From Ianthella basta (lineage: Eukaryota; Porifera; Demospongiae; Verongiida; Ianthellidae), in contig OZ025884.1 in the NCBI GenBank assembly GCA_964019415.1, positions 6,162,733 to 6,226,732 on the forward strand: DNA of 64,000 nt, in the 5' to 3' direction. The position numbers and the translations under genes are program-made. Within the stretch, counting starts at the first letter, position 1, and each line of letters starts with the position of its first letter. Positions 10,085 to 26,540 of the stretch are shown in pieces. The notes below the pieces were generated by a model that ran no database searches, had not been told where the DNA came from, and saw nothing but the letters and a program-made list of their open reading frames with translations.

Positions 10085-11176
10085 TCAGTAAATATCTCTG
10101 CTGTACACCCCACCCCTTCTGCCCTCCTATCTGACTCTGCGTACCTGGCACCTAATTTCTTTTTAAGTTGGTATTTACACTACCATGTAGCTATAGATTA
10201 ATCAATTAACTTAATAAAGGGTTTGTAGAATGGTATACTCATTGGCATGCTCCCCACTCTGCTGCAGTGTGGTCACATGTAGCCCAGATTGCTTCTCCCC
10301 TCCTTTTTATACGTATCTGACATCATCCGTTTTGTGCAATATCAGAAACAGAGGAAGGGTCTTGCCTAGGTGAGACTATGTAGATGTACGTAGTGTATAT
10401 CCTGCCATCACATGACATATGTTAAGGTATACTCTAGCTCTTTCCTCTGATCTGCCCATGTGACTCCATGGCTTCCACTCTTGCATGCTTCACCTCCTCA
10501 CACTCACCTACACAACACCCACACCCATGCACCCACACATGTACGAGCACACTTAGGCTGGCCTGGTGGATGCTGAGTGAAGTAATGTGTGGTGCATCAA
10601 GTGGAGGAACAACACCATTTGTAGGCTTGAGGTGAAGCTATGGCAAAGGAACCTGGCTGACATTAAGGACATGGTCAGTCACACCAAGGAGAGGCACTAG
10701 CCTTCCAGTTGAGTGAGGTTCAGAAGGTGAGCTGGAGCAGCAACATGAAGATTAGTAAGTTTTCCTTAACAAATATAGGAATAAGTGAATACACAGCATA
10801 TACATACAGTAACACAGAAACAACTACGTAACTTATTAAAGGTATATAACTCAATGCTTGACTCTCCTCATTTTTGTGGAGAGCACTGTACATTCCTACG
10901 TAAATTCTGTACCCTGGGCCACAGTGTGGTTCAATACAAGATGAATGCACTGTGTGCATGCAATGACAGAGTACGGTATATTGGCCCATACATTATACTT
11001 AGGTGTAAATTTGGCAGCCTGAAGTGGTGGAGCTATATCTCAGTATTGCTATATGGGACAACCTGACCCCTCTACTGGACCGTGACAACTGCACCCAACA
11101 ACAAAGCGACTTTCCCCACTTTGAACAAGATGACCAGCCTTCAATAACATGTTTACAGCATGCAGACTAGCAGAAT
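10085..11176. other. Intergenic, no gene recognised
   Basis: The sequence is mixed AT-rich with no convincing coding signal. Positions about 10930-11160 repeat the block seen at 3190-3420 (ATGCACTGTGTGCATGCAATGACAG-like, then GGCCCATACATTATACTTAGG). A short open stretch around 10580-10700 was considered and not supported. Confidence 0.5.
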
Positions 11177-11188
11177 TTGATTTTGAAG

Positions 11189-11335
11189 TCAGAAAGGGTT
11201 GGTTCTCCAATACCAGCTTCACAACAGGGTTGAAAACCTTGCCGACGTTTCGACCAGATGCAACCCTGTTGTGAAGCTGGTATTGGAGAATCAACCCTTT
11301 CTGATGCCTGAGCCAGTTGAGAAGCCCTCACTTCA
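11189..11335. mobile_element. 147-bp inverted-repeat insertion with GAAACGTC core
   Basis: Arms of 43 bp (11189-11231 and 11262-11304) face each other across a 30-bp loop. The insertion has a 12-bp direct repeat TTGATTTTGAAG on both sides (11177-11188 and 11336-11347). The related repeats at 2963 and 3431 show the empty site. A 31-bp single-copy tail (11305-11335) lies next to the right duplication. On the minus strand the loop contains GTCGAAACGTCGG, the 3' half of a hammerhead-like core; I do not find the CTGANGA half. The layout equals that of the two larger Penelope-type insertions. Confidence 0.65.
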
Positions 11336-11570
11336 TTGATTTTGAAGTACTGGAACTATGGTGCCAACCCTGTCTGACCTGGTGGATGAGCTCAGTGCTA
11401 CCCTGTGACCTGCACCATACACATGTATGTAAGGTTCAACCATTTTCAGCACTGGCGGAAATTCTTTTCTATAAGTAGTAGAGTGCAAACATGCACTAAT
11501 GAGGACAGTAGGGGGCCCTTTGAGACCCTATGTAAACAGCTATCATCTGCTCCACCTCTCCTGTGTAGTG

Positions 11571-12238
11571 GGTTCAATCTTTTTACAAGATTACATGTAC
11601 AGAAGTCCAACTTGTTCAAACATGTTTGCACCTACCACCTGTATGTATGTAATCACCTGCTCCAGGCACTTTCCTGTGGTCGCCAAAGCACACAGGAATG
11701 AATGAAGACTGGTCATTGCACAATGTGTGTACATACACAGGAGTGCATATAGTGAATGAACACATATAATGAATGTATGCACTCATGCCATACAATATAT
11801 AGGTACAGCATACAGCGTAGTTGGAGGCAGTTTCTAAAGCTTCCAAGGAAACCAGGCACCTATCAGAAATATGAGAAACTATCAATGGCAACTAATGAAA
11901 AGTACCACAGAATTGCAAGCACTAGAGATTTAAAGATTTAATGCAGCTGGCCTATATATAAGTGTGTTACTGATACACTATAGAATATGAGTTAAATTAT
12001 ATAGCTACAAAGTGCTGACTGAAAGTATATAGTGACTTTATGTCCAGTAATTGCAATTGGTGCCTTAGTACATAAATGCATAGGGAGGTCCTTCATATAA
12101 TGTATAGCTTCAGAGGTAAGTTGTGGAAAGCAATAAGCAGTATTTCCAATGCTTCGACACTTCCTTCATTCAAGCTTCCCTCAGTGTGATCACTAAAAAT
12201 TTAATTTTGCCATTAATGTTCTATTCCCAGTTCCTGCA
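11571..12238. other. Intergenic, no gene recognised
   Basis: The first 150 bp resemble 3680-3850 and belong to the repeated flank. The rest is AT-rich without coding signal. Confidence 0.45.
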
Positions 12239-12244
12239 ATTGGA

Positions 12245-12628
12245 GTGGGATTGCGTGCTGTTGCGCACATGAGCCGTGTGAGGCCCCCAGCATGCATTGG
12301 GGTATGTGTCCACCAGTGGTATGGAGAAGTAGAGTGCTCCAGCCCCAGCCTTGGACCCCTTGGGACCTGCCCCTCTGGTCCCGCCCCCAGTGGGCCTATG
12401 AAGGGCAGGCTCGGCAATGCAGGTGAATACATTCTTGCAAAAGTGGACAACATTGTCAACTGGGCCAGGACTGGTTCACTGTGGCCCATGACATTTGGGC
12501 TGGCCTGCTGCGCTGTCGAGATGATGCACACTGCAGCAGCACGCTACGACATGGACCGTTTTGGCTGCATTCTGCACACTGTTACATTGAAGGCTACATA
12601 TTTGTATTCACCAGTGACTGTTCAATGA
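12245..12628 (+). pseudogene. NDUFS7 (complex I PSST subunit) 5' fragment
   Basis: Positions 12422-12565 encode a segment very close to the start of mature NDUFS7/Nuo[17 protein letters not shown], then [17 protein letters not shown] and RYDMDRFG. The adjacent CC pair are two of the four cysteines that ligate iron-sulfur cluster N2. The remaining two ligands and the whole C-terminal two-thirds are not found downstream before the oppositely oriented UBL7 exons. After RFG the reading frame departs from the family and ends at 12628 without a good splice donor. The upstream 60 codons could be a presequence region in the same frame. I infer a truncated duplicate of a nuclear complex I gene. A remote alternative is a first exon of a rearranged gene. 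Confidence 0.65.
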
Positions 12629-12744
12629 TTGGTTATCTAACATACAAACTGCAGTACTGAAACTTACAGTAAGAAATTCATGGGTTAGCATATTAGTGCA
12701 TGAGGTCTGATCAGAGGGAGGTTGTCCGTCCGTCTGTCCGTCTG

Positions 12745-15700
12745 TCATAGTCCACTTCCCATGAGAACTTCCAATGCAGCCTCCACGTTACCTCCTGTAG
12801 CTTCCAGTGCATGCACACAGGCAGCTTCGTCCACAATGCCCATACCACGCAGCTGTGCAAGCTAGTGTGTGGAGGGTGGGAGGGGAGGTGGGAGGGGAGG
12901 GGGGAATTTGAAGTTGAACAATTCCCAACTATCAGTCACTCAGCCATAATGTGCAAGTGTAGTAACAGTATTATTAAACTAGTTACTGTAATGCAAGCAT
13001 CCCCCTTATGTGGTCATGCTGGGTAGTGTGTTAGTCACTTGCTTACACACAAGGAACACACACATCTACAGTATGCATGCACGTGCATAACCATAGCTCA
13101 CACCGCCCACATGTAGAGCTTCAGCACACAACCACAACGAAGAAAGAAGCAAGTGACAGCAGTGCTCCTTCAATATCAGCCTTCCTGCTGCTACATACCA
13201 CACAGCAGAATACACCACATTACCTGTTGGCTGTAGTGCTCCCTCCTGCTCTGTGACACTGAGCTGCCGGGAGTGGGACCTCGAGGTGGGTGAGCTCTGT
13301 GAGTCTGTGCTGGGGGTACGGTCCCACGGCCGCCCCCAATAGCCCCAGCGAGGGCGTTAGTGAGAACATCCTGGGATATCGGCCCACCTGACTGAGCAGT
13401 GGTGGTAGAGGGACCAGCAGTAGCTGGAGGAGGCTGTGGAGCAGGTGGAGGCTGTCCCAACGCCGATGAGAGAGCTGATGTGAGGTCGCCGGGGGTAACC
13501 ATACGTCGGTGCTGTGCTGGGTCACCTGATGTCATGTGACCTCCATCCTCCTGCTGCTGCTGCTCATGAGCCGCAAGAGCTCGCGACTGTTCGTACATCT
13601 ACAGGAAGGAACAAGACAGTGGTCTTACTACTCATCTTACTGAAAGCTACTGCAGTTTACCCAGTCGGAATCAACTGCTCCAGTTGTGCATACAATGTAT
13701 AAACTTCAACAAGACCTCTCCATTCCAGGAACTAATGGGACAGTTTGGGACAGGCCCAAGTGTCCTGAATAGAGAGATGCCACTATTTCAGAAGTGTTTT
13801 ACACATTTCTATGTAGCTGGGACAGTAGGCACTGTCCTCATTAGAGAGGTGTACTTTATAAGGTGGTCCCACTGGACATGGTTGGCTACTTGCCTGTTGT
13901 TGTGACTCAGCCACCTGTTCCATCATCTCATCTCCATCGCCTTCCCTCTCCTCCCCCTCTCCATCACTGCCATATCCTTCCACCATCCTCTCCTCTGAAG
14001 TTGCCTCTTCTACAAGACGAGTAATGAACTCCTCCCTGGACACGCCCCTTCTGGATGTCCCCTCCTCCTCCCCTGCCTCCCCCTCAGCAGTCAGTGTGTA
14101 GAAAAAGGTGTCCATGAACATCTGCCCAACTGCAACCATTTCAGGGCTTCCCAGCAGATGTCTGCAGCAATGTGAAATTGACACAATGAATGATGGAGAC
14201 AAGGGTAGAGTGGACTGTGCACGTTATGCGGGGGAGGGGTGGAGTGGACCCTACACAGTACAAGTGCACAAGTAAAGGAGATGAACCATCTCTTCTTTCA
14301 CAGGCTCACCTTGTTAGCGTCTGAGGGTCACTGTTCCGCACTGCCTCTGGCAGCATGAGGAAGCCTGCACAGGTACGTACAGGGCAAGCTGATGACGCAA
14401 TACTTGGTGATATGATGCAATAGGTATGTGGGTGGTCACCCGGTTGACAGTCTTTAGAGGAATAGGCTCTACCATTTCAGTACTACCACACAGAACACAG
14501 TCAGTGATGTGCACTTGAAAAGCAAGACTGACAGTCAAAACCCCAAAAACAGTAGCAGTGATGACTAAGTGAGTTCAAATGCTATTATTAGGTCTCTTGA
14601 TCAAGACATTAATGCTTATAAGTAGTTGGCTTGGGATCGTTCTTGGAGAATGACAGCAGAGTTAGTGGTATCTTACAGTCAGCACCCAGCCACCCACACC
14701 CACACTACACATGCACACAACATGCACTAGACAGACAGACAGACACACACACACACAACACACTTCTCAGCTGCGGGTTTGCAGCAACGTGGGGCATCGC
14801 TGCACGGAGATAGGCAGGGTTTGTGACCATCTGGTGAACCACAGTCTGCACTCGGCCATCTTGCATCAGGTCCGCAAAATCAGGGGCATACAACGCACCC
14901 ACACTTGGAGGGTCTTTACAGAAGGAGACAAGGAAGGAGTACATTGTTGTTATACACACTAGCCTTAACGATTACATACATTATGTATTATTGGTACATT
15001 GTGGGGCCATGGCACAGTGTGAGAATATGAGCACTGGGGATATTGTGACACTAGGGGGTGCATGGGTGACACTAGAGATGTTGTGTAAAACACTAGGGAT
15101 ATTGTGACACTAGGGATATCGTGAATCATACCCTATGGAGACTGTGTGTGTGGCACACATGTGGATCACACACATACCGGCAGCCACTGCTTTCTTCTTC
15201 TTCTTCAGCACAAAGAGGGTTGCTCCACTCTTGATGCCATAGTCGGAGATGACTCTGGAGTCCCTCAGAAGCCTGCCACCATAGACAACGTCTGCACAGT
15301 AGTAGTCAGACAAAGTCGTGGTGCTTGTGGCAATCTCCCTCGCGCACGTGCACACCATGGCCACACACTACCCATAAACACAGATAGGCACACAGTGCTC
15401 GCACACACACACATACCACCCCATCCTAACACCTTGCATACTCTTAGCAATAGTCACCGACTATGAAGTAAGGTTCCTCCTACTAGGGCGGATCGAGAAA
15501 CTTTTATGACTGGTTTCCAACACATAAAGGTATAGCTATAAGGAAGCATAGACATTATAAGACTGATACATGCAAATACTAGCCAGAGGTGATCTGACCA
15601 GTTTCTGGAAACCTTGGAAACACCCCTGGATCCGCCCTTGTCCTATATGTACTGGCACACACATAGACACTCGACCCGGCGGTAGCTGGTAGAGTAATTA

Positions 15701-15866
15701 ATAAAGTGTACGGTGGAAACTGCTTACCGTGTTCACTTCTGTTAATGTTCAGTGCTTGGTAGACGCGCTCCTTCAAGTCATGAACGGACAGTGAGTTAAG
15801 GTCCACCTCTTTCAACTCTGTTCGCCGTACTGAGCCGTACACGTTCACGAACAACTCGTCGGCCAT
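12745..15866 (-). CDS. UBL7: Ubiquitin-like protein 7 (UBL-UBA adaptor), 405 aa
   Basis: Seven coding exons on the minus strand: 15866-15728, 15291-15178, 14913-14764, 14364-14310, 14161-13894, 13598-13224, 12861-12745; phases agree and the sum is 1218 bp. Residues 1-84 form an N-terminal ubiquitin-like domain (motif DVVYGGRLLRDSRVISDYGI), followed by a KKKKK run. The middle contains a helical region, an acidic Ser/Glu-rich stretch and a Pro/Gln-rich linker with PGDLTSALSSAL and ISQDVLTNAL motifs that match the human UBL7 linker. Residues 368-405 are a UBA domain (QLRGMGIVDEAACVHALEA, then TGGNVEAALEVL). Human UBL7 is 380 aa, so the gene looks complete. Such proteins bridge ubiquitinated cargo and other partners. 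Intron 5 (13893-13599) uses a GC donor (CAG|GCAAGT); the only nearby GT alternative breaks the frame. Confidence 0.9.
13714..13870. repeat. MITE-like repeat in UBL7 intron 5
   Basis: About 155 bp with landmarks GGGACAGTTTGGGACAGGCC, CTCTATTCAGGACA-like and CTAATGAGGACAGTGCC. It recurs inverted at 34141-34281 in a DENND4 intron, and a shorter relative with CCACCTCTCTATTAAG occurs at 29214-29362. It fills much of the 295-bp GC-AG intron. Confidence 0.6.
15486..15637. repeat. 152-bp MITE with GGGCGGATC ends, copy 1 (UBL7 intron 1)
   Basis: It starts GGGCGGATC and ends GGATCCGCCC, with an interior containing TTTTATGACTGGTTTCCAAC and GTGATCTGACCAGTTTCTGG. A second copy in the opposite orientation lies at about 39813-39963 in the first intron of the cadherin gene. 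Terminal inverted repeats plus two dispersed copies of equal length indicate a small DNA-transposon derivative. Confidence 0.75.
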
Positions 15867-16128
15867 TTGTAGACGTCAGCGGTAATTGCGACACTACACA
15901 CGGCACGACACCCACGGCCATGATCCGTGTGTACAGTTAGTTAGCGCCAACCAACCGTATACGGATGGTACAGACCGGATCCATGCTTCAACTAGTTCAT
16001 GAACGCGAAATTGGACTCGTGCACATTTCTCTATTAATATTCTCCTATTTGTAAGAATGCTTGTGTAAATATTATAGAGTTCCAAGATGAATTCCAGCAA
16101 TAAGTTTGTGTGTAGATGGTATTAACAT

Positions 16129-21231
<5,103 letters not shown>

Positions 21232-21562
21232 CTTGATGCTTCTCTTGCCGGATTTCTTTCTCACAGAAACTTTCGCTCGGCTACCACGAGGGTTAGAGGG
21301 GGCAAGATGATACTGAGCATGCGCAGTTGATATATGGCCCAACCCCTTATCAGCTGTTTGTCACGTTCCATTCTAGTCTATCCAGCTAGACCTCTTTCGC
21401 GTTTTCGCGTAACCGAAAGTAACGAGCAGGGAAAGGCGCCTTAACTGCCCGTTACTTCCGGTTACGCGAAAACGCGAAAGAGGTCTAACTCGATTAGTTC
21501 CATTCCTAAAATTGCGCAATCACTATAGCCGGTTCCCCCACTCCAGCCCGCCACCAAGGGAC
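21232..21562. promoter_or_regulatory. Shared upstream region of eEF2 and RCE1
   Basis: Only 331 bp separate the two divergent start codons, so both 5' untranslated regions and core promoters must lie here. No TATA box is evident on either strand. The dominant feature is the inverted repeat at 21387-21487. Confidence 0.6.
21387..21487. repeat. Foldback repeat inside the eEF2/RCE1 promoter
   Basis: Two 38-bp arms, differing at one base, flank a 25-bp loop. The arms run TAGACCTCTTTCGCG... to ...AAGTAACG. The right arm contains ACTTCCGG, a consensus ETS-family site; the left arm has the matching site weakened by one change (CCGAAAGT). TTTCGCG elements, resembling half of an E2F site, are repeated in both arms. 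It could be a small mobile element or a regulatory palindrome; the motif functions are inference. Confidence 0.7.
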
Positions 21563-22357
21563 ATGTTCGTCGAAACGCTCACCTGCTGTTCAATTGCTTT
21601 CGCTTTTGTAGCTGGCTTGAATCTTGTATCAGGAAGCTATGACAGGAACCACCCTAGAACAGTGCTACGTCGCATTGCAACAGCGGCTGTTGTCTCTATT
21701 CTAGCCACCGCGTGGGTGATGTTCTTCTTCCAAGTGTCCTTGGAGGATATTGGCTTGAGAAGGGATGGGATCTTCAAGGTTTCCATGCTTTCAGTACTGA
21801 GCGCTATTATTCTTTACAGCGGCCCTCTGGTACAACCGCTATTTGCGCCTAGAAGTGATGGGACGACCGTTTTGATGGCTTATATAAGGCATTTTGAAAG
21901 CGAGGTCGAGAGATGGGACATTGCTTTGCGCAACTTGGTGGTAGCACCTCTGACGGAGGAGTGGATCTTTCGTGGCTGTATGCTTGCAATCCTACTGCCC
22001 ACCATGGACGTGAGGGCGGCTGTAGTGACTGCCCCAATGTTGTTCGGAGTGGCACACGCACACCACTTGATGGAGTGGTACCGCAATCCAAAGGGCGTAA
22101 AATTCTCCCAGGCATTTGGCAACGTCCTGTTTCAGTTTTTATACACAACCATATTTGGAAGTTACGCTGCGTACTTGTTTGTCATCACCAAGCAACTGAG
22201 TGGCGTCATTTTAGCTCATTCATTCTGCAATTTTATGGGATTCCCCAATTTTGGTGGTATTAGTGCGTGTAAGCAGCCCCACATTGTGTGGTGCTTTTAT
22301 GTCTTAGGTCTTGTTTCATTCTTTTTGTATTTATGGATCCTACCACGTTTCTTGTAA
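21563..22357 (+). CDS. RCE1: CAAX prenyl protease 2 (RCE1), 264 aa, single exon
   Basis: This is an integral ER-membrane protease that removes the last three residues of prenylated CAAX proteins such as Ras. The signature residues of the CPBP/ABI glutamic protease family are present in order: APLTEEWIFRGCM (catalytic EE pair), FGVAHAHH (His pair) and ILAHSFCN (His and Asn). Several hydrophobic helices surround them, beginning with TCCSIAFAFVAGLNLV near the N-terminus. I chose the ATG at 21563, which precedes the first helix; the frame is open upstream but without an ATG. The gene has no intron, although human RCE1 (about 329 aa) has several and the neighbours here are intron-rich. It is divergent from eEF2 and convergent with DENND4. 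Confidence 0.88.
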   Translation: MFVETLTCCSIAFAFVAGLNLVSGSYDRNHPRTVLRRIATAAVVSILATAWVMFFFQVSLEDIGLRRDGIFKVSMLSVLSAIILYSGPLVQPLFAPRSDGTTVLMAYIRHFESEVERWDIALRNLVVAPLTEEWIFRGCMLAILLPTMDVRAAVVTAPMLFGVAHAHHLMEWYRNPKGVKFSQAFGNVLFQFLYTTIFGSYAAYLFVITKQLSGVILAHSFCNFMGFPNFGGISACKQPHIVWCFYVLGLVSFFLYLWILPRFL

Positions 22358-23314
22358 TTTATATTGCATTGAATTTTCCTCACATATACATGATTGTGGT
22401 AGTGTATGGTTGCATATCTGTTGTCACCTGTTCACTCAATGGAATGTACGTATATAGGTGTGTAGAGCTATGGAAGCATAGTATAAAGAGGTGTGAAACC
22501 AAAGTTTTGTCTCCTGCAGTTGAATGAAATGGGTCACCTACTTTAAATTTGTTTGTTCTTGTACCACAGCACACGCAAGGAGCACTCCTCCGCATGCATG
22601 CTTTGTTCCAATGGCAGTCAAACCACGGGAGTGTCCTCTATCCCAGTCCATATATATACATAGGTACAGGTTAACTCATTGCATTCCTGATCAGCTGGGT
22701 TTTCAACTTACATAGACACAATAGTGTTGGCTCGAGTATGTGTGTCATGCATCTAAAATCCATCATTCAAGTTTCATCAGGGAAGAAAATTCAAATTTCT
22801 GCTGTTTGCAATCGGCTCATTTATACGTATTATGCCACAGGCAATCAGTTGCAATTGAATGATTCAACAACTATTTCTTGCTGCACAAAGGGAGATTTTA
22901 GCACACACACACACACAGTACTATTCTTCACAGATTCAGAATATACCTCATGCACAGCTGGTCTACAGTTGGCATTCCAATAGAAACAACAATAAACAAT
23001 AATATTATACAATAAGACTATTAATTTTTATAACTGTCTTGTAATACACAGTGAAACAGAGAACAATAAAATATTCGACCAACTCAAAAATCATGCATAC
23101 AATTATAGTACCAAGTGTGACAAACACAACTGTTATTTATACTATTACTATGTGCAGGGTGCTATACAATAAGTAAATATTCTATCCAGTGCTCACAATT
23201 AAAAAGATAATGGTGACAAATGCATGCGAACACTGTGCATTAAAAACTACTCCAGACGTGCAGTTTCCGGGAACATTCTACCCGAAGTTAACACTAGTTA
23301 CACATGTACATCAC
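22358..23314. other. 3' spacer between convergent RCE1 and DENND4
   Basis: No gene is recognised. AATAAA hexamers on the plus strand (for example near 22989 and 23066) are plausible RCE1 polyadenylation signals. The minus strand should hold the DENND4 3' untranslated region. The base composition is AT-rich, as expected for untranslated sequence. Confidence 0.5.
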
Positions 23315-26300
23315 CTACGAACTGTTGTTTACTTCAAAGGATTGCATCCAGAAGGCTTGACGGCAGTGGACACTGCGCTGCGAGGGTAGGTCTGTGTCCC
23401 GTGGCAACAGCTTCGATAGGTACTCCCTTGGTGTCTTGGCAACTTCAGCCTTGAACACACGATCAAAGTACTCTAAAAGTATAAGATAGTAGTGTTCTGT
23501 TTTAACTTTAGTGAAGGTTACACATGTCCACAACAAACATCCACCTCAAACGGACAATGAAAATGTGCTCTTAACCAATGCCCACAAGTCCACAACTCTC
23601 TCCCTCAATCCCTCCCTCTCCTCCCTCCCCCCTCCCCCCACCTGGATCAAACTGTGGTCCCTGCAGGGCACAGACCAGAAGGGCTATGTCTCTGTACATG
23701 GTCCGGTCTTCTGTTGGGTCTGACTTGGCCAGCAGGTGTCCGACGGATCTAATGACATTGCCAGCACAGAGCCCCTTTATGATCTGGCTGAGAGTGCCTG
23801 GGGGAGCAAGGAGGAAGAGAGGGAGGGGAGGGGGAAGCTGACACAGAAGCCACTAGTGGTTCAGTGGCTGCTTCCAGCAGTTTCAGAAGCTCAACTGACA
23901 ATGTCACTAGACCCTTCATTCCTTCACCCCACTTGCCAGTAGGACCATAACACAAATACGTACACACATCTACATGCACAGTTTACATGCACAGCTACAT
24001 ACCATCGTGGGCCTGCCTCTGCTTGGAATACATGGGCAGGCAGTCCTCAGTCCTCCCTGGCAGCCTGTCCCACCAAATGTCAACTGCAATGGAATGCATC
24101 AGACTCTTCTCCAGATTGAGGTGGTTGGCCAACTCCTGGAGCAGGTAAGACTGGACTCCAGCACGGGACAGAAACCACATCTGGAGGAGGGGGAGGGAGG
24201 GGAGGGCAGGGGAGGGGAGCACCACACTCAAGGTGTGCATGTACTCAAATGTCCCTCTACCACCCAGACACTGTATGGCAACTACTGCTATGGTAACAGA
24301 ATATAGGTTCACTGCTACGGTGTCAGAAAAGGGGTCATTGCTATGGTAACAGAATATAGGTTCGTTGCTAGGGCAGTAGATTGCCACAATATTTTTAATG
24401 GTTCTTTAATTACAGATCCAGATGATTACTTTCAATCTACAGACCCTCAGCTGCGACTGCCATGGATGGGGACATAACAATCCACACACCCTTTACACAC
24501 TCTGCTACTGACCATGTTCCAGAAGAGCACGGGGCTTTGTGTCATAAAGTCCTTGCTCAATATCTCATTCTCCTGCCGCAAATGACGCTCCAGCTCCTTC
24601 CTCAGCACAATAGGGCTCAAGTAGACGTGTTCTTCTGGCCCAAGAAGAAGGCCGTTACACACCGCTGGCTCCACCTCCGGCCTAACTGCTGGTTGGGGGG
24701 GAGGGTTCAGTGGGACACTCAGTGATCGTGCATGACCTCTGCTCTTCATTCCGTGAACTGAGGCGAGGGGGTGGAGGTGTTGGTTGTCATCAGGGGTCTT
24801 AGGAGGGATACCTCCTGGTGCTCCGTTCTCTTTTGTGGTGGTGGTGGATGAGGCTACCCTGTCCTTTCCCTTTGCACTGGTGACCTGGGCAGAAGGAGGA
24901 GAAGGGGGGGGGAGGAGGGCAAAAGGGAAGGGGAGAGGGAGGAAAGAAGGGGGGGGGATGAGGAGGAGGGCAAAAGTGGAGGGGAGATGAGGTAATGAGG
25001 GAGGTTGTCTACAAGTTAGCTACACACAAGGTTTAATTCCACCTTTGTACATCCTTTCTCCTTCCTTACACATCGCTTACCTTTCTCACTCTAATAGACA
25101 ACTTTGGAACAAACTTTTGATGGCAATAAGGACAGCTGGGGAAGAGGGGGCGGGGAGAGGGGGGGAGGATGGAGAAGGGTAGGGAGAGAGAAGGGGGAAG
25201 GAGGGGATGGAGAGAGGAGGAGGAGAAGGAGGAGGAGGAGGAGGAGGAGGAAATGATTGGGTAAAGGAGAACAAGATCTTATGAACTGCATGTCCATGGT
25301 TACATCTACTGCACAGCATTTCAAGAACAGAGACATCCGTTGCAAGCCACAGCTTGCCATGCAGCCAAACTGCTACAAGCTACCAGTGCACCACATCTAC
25401 AACACAACACAAGGAGGATGGCAGCCACTGCTGAGCTCATCAGTGGCTCTCTCTCCCGTGGCACAAGCTACCACAGGGCAGTGCTGTATGGTGCATAGCT
25501 GGCAGTGTTTGCTGTAGCCCAGTGGCCCAGTCCCACCGCTCACCAGGTGTTGTATTCAGATTCACTCGTGGTCCAGTTGGCCATGATGTCCTCATCGTAG
25601 ACAAGGCAGTGGCACGATGGACAAGGACTGCAGCTGCTCATCTCCAGGAGGTATTGCGAGTTGCTATTGAGCGCCCACGGCTTGGGGGTGGGGTGGGTGG
25701 GCGTGGTCCGGTTGTACACTGTCACCCGACGCAGCTTGTTCAACACGGGAGAACCGCCCAGAAGCACAGAAGAGCGCTTCTTTGACAACTGTGGGGTGGT
25801 TTTGGGTGAGGCACTGTCCTCCTCCAACTCCAACGACGGGTCGTACATTGGAAAAGAGGTGAGACGCGCCATGAGGGGGACACCTATCCCCATTCCTAGG
25901 CTCTCGGCTCTTCTGGGAGACATCGGGCTTTTCAGAGTGTCCTCCTTTTGGCTCTCCTTGGTAAGGCTGAGGTGGAAGGACTGTGAGCTCTGCTGCTTCT
26001 TCTTCCTCAGGGACTGCCGCAGGAACCAGCAAGCACCAAACACATACTTGTACAGCTTCCAATAGCTCTTGCTGAGAGGCCAGTGGCTCTCCAGCATTGC
26101 CTAGCAACAGGGCGAGAGGGATGGGGAACACAATGAACATTTACGTACTAGTTTAGTTGAGTCCTCTAATACACACAGGAGATAGGTGCATTAAGAAGGA
26201 GATAAGAGGGGAAGGGAGACGGATGCAGTAGGGGAAGGGAGATGAATGCAGTAGGGGAAGGGAGAAGAATGCAGTAGGGGAAGGGAGGGGAGGGAAGGGT

Positions 26301-26457
26301 AGGTAGTACTGTACCTGATTGTAGAACCCGTAGGTGACTGCATTTGGGTGACTGCCACTCTTCTGCAGCTCTGTCATCACCTAATGGTCGAAGAGGACAT
26401 GCACTCAATGCATTATACATACGTACATACCCAACACACACACACACGCACACACAC

Positions 26458-26540
<83 letters not shown>

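Noticed and set aside
10560..10760. Possible exon-like stretch
   Set aside because: It is open only briefly, with no splice sites that link it to anything and no recognised motif.
12193..12531. 112-codon minus-strand ORF
   Set aside because: It is antisense to the NDUFS7-like fragment and has no family resemblance of its own.
15292..15364. Longer version of UBL7 exon 2 starting near 15364
   Set aside because: The acceptor CTGTGCAG at 15292 restores phase with exon 1 and matches the family length; the longer form inserts residues absent from UBL7 proteins.
21512..21562. N-terminal extension of RCE1 from 21512
   Set aside because: It begins with TTG and overlaps the promoter region; the first ATG at 21563 precedes the first membrane helix.
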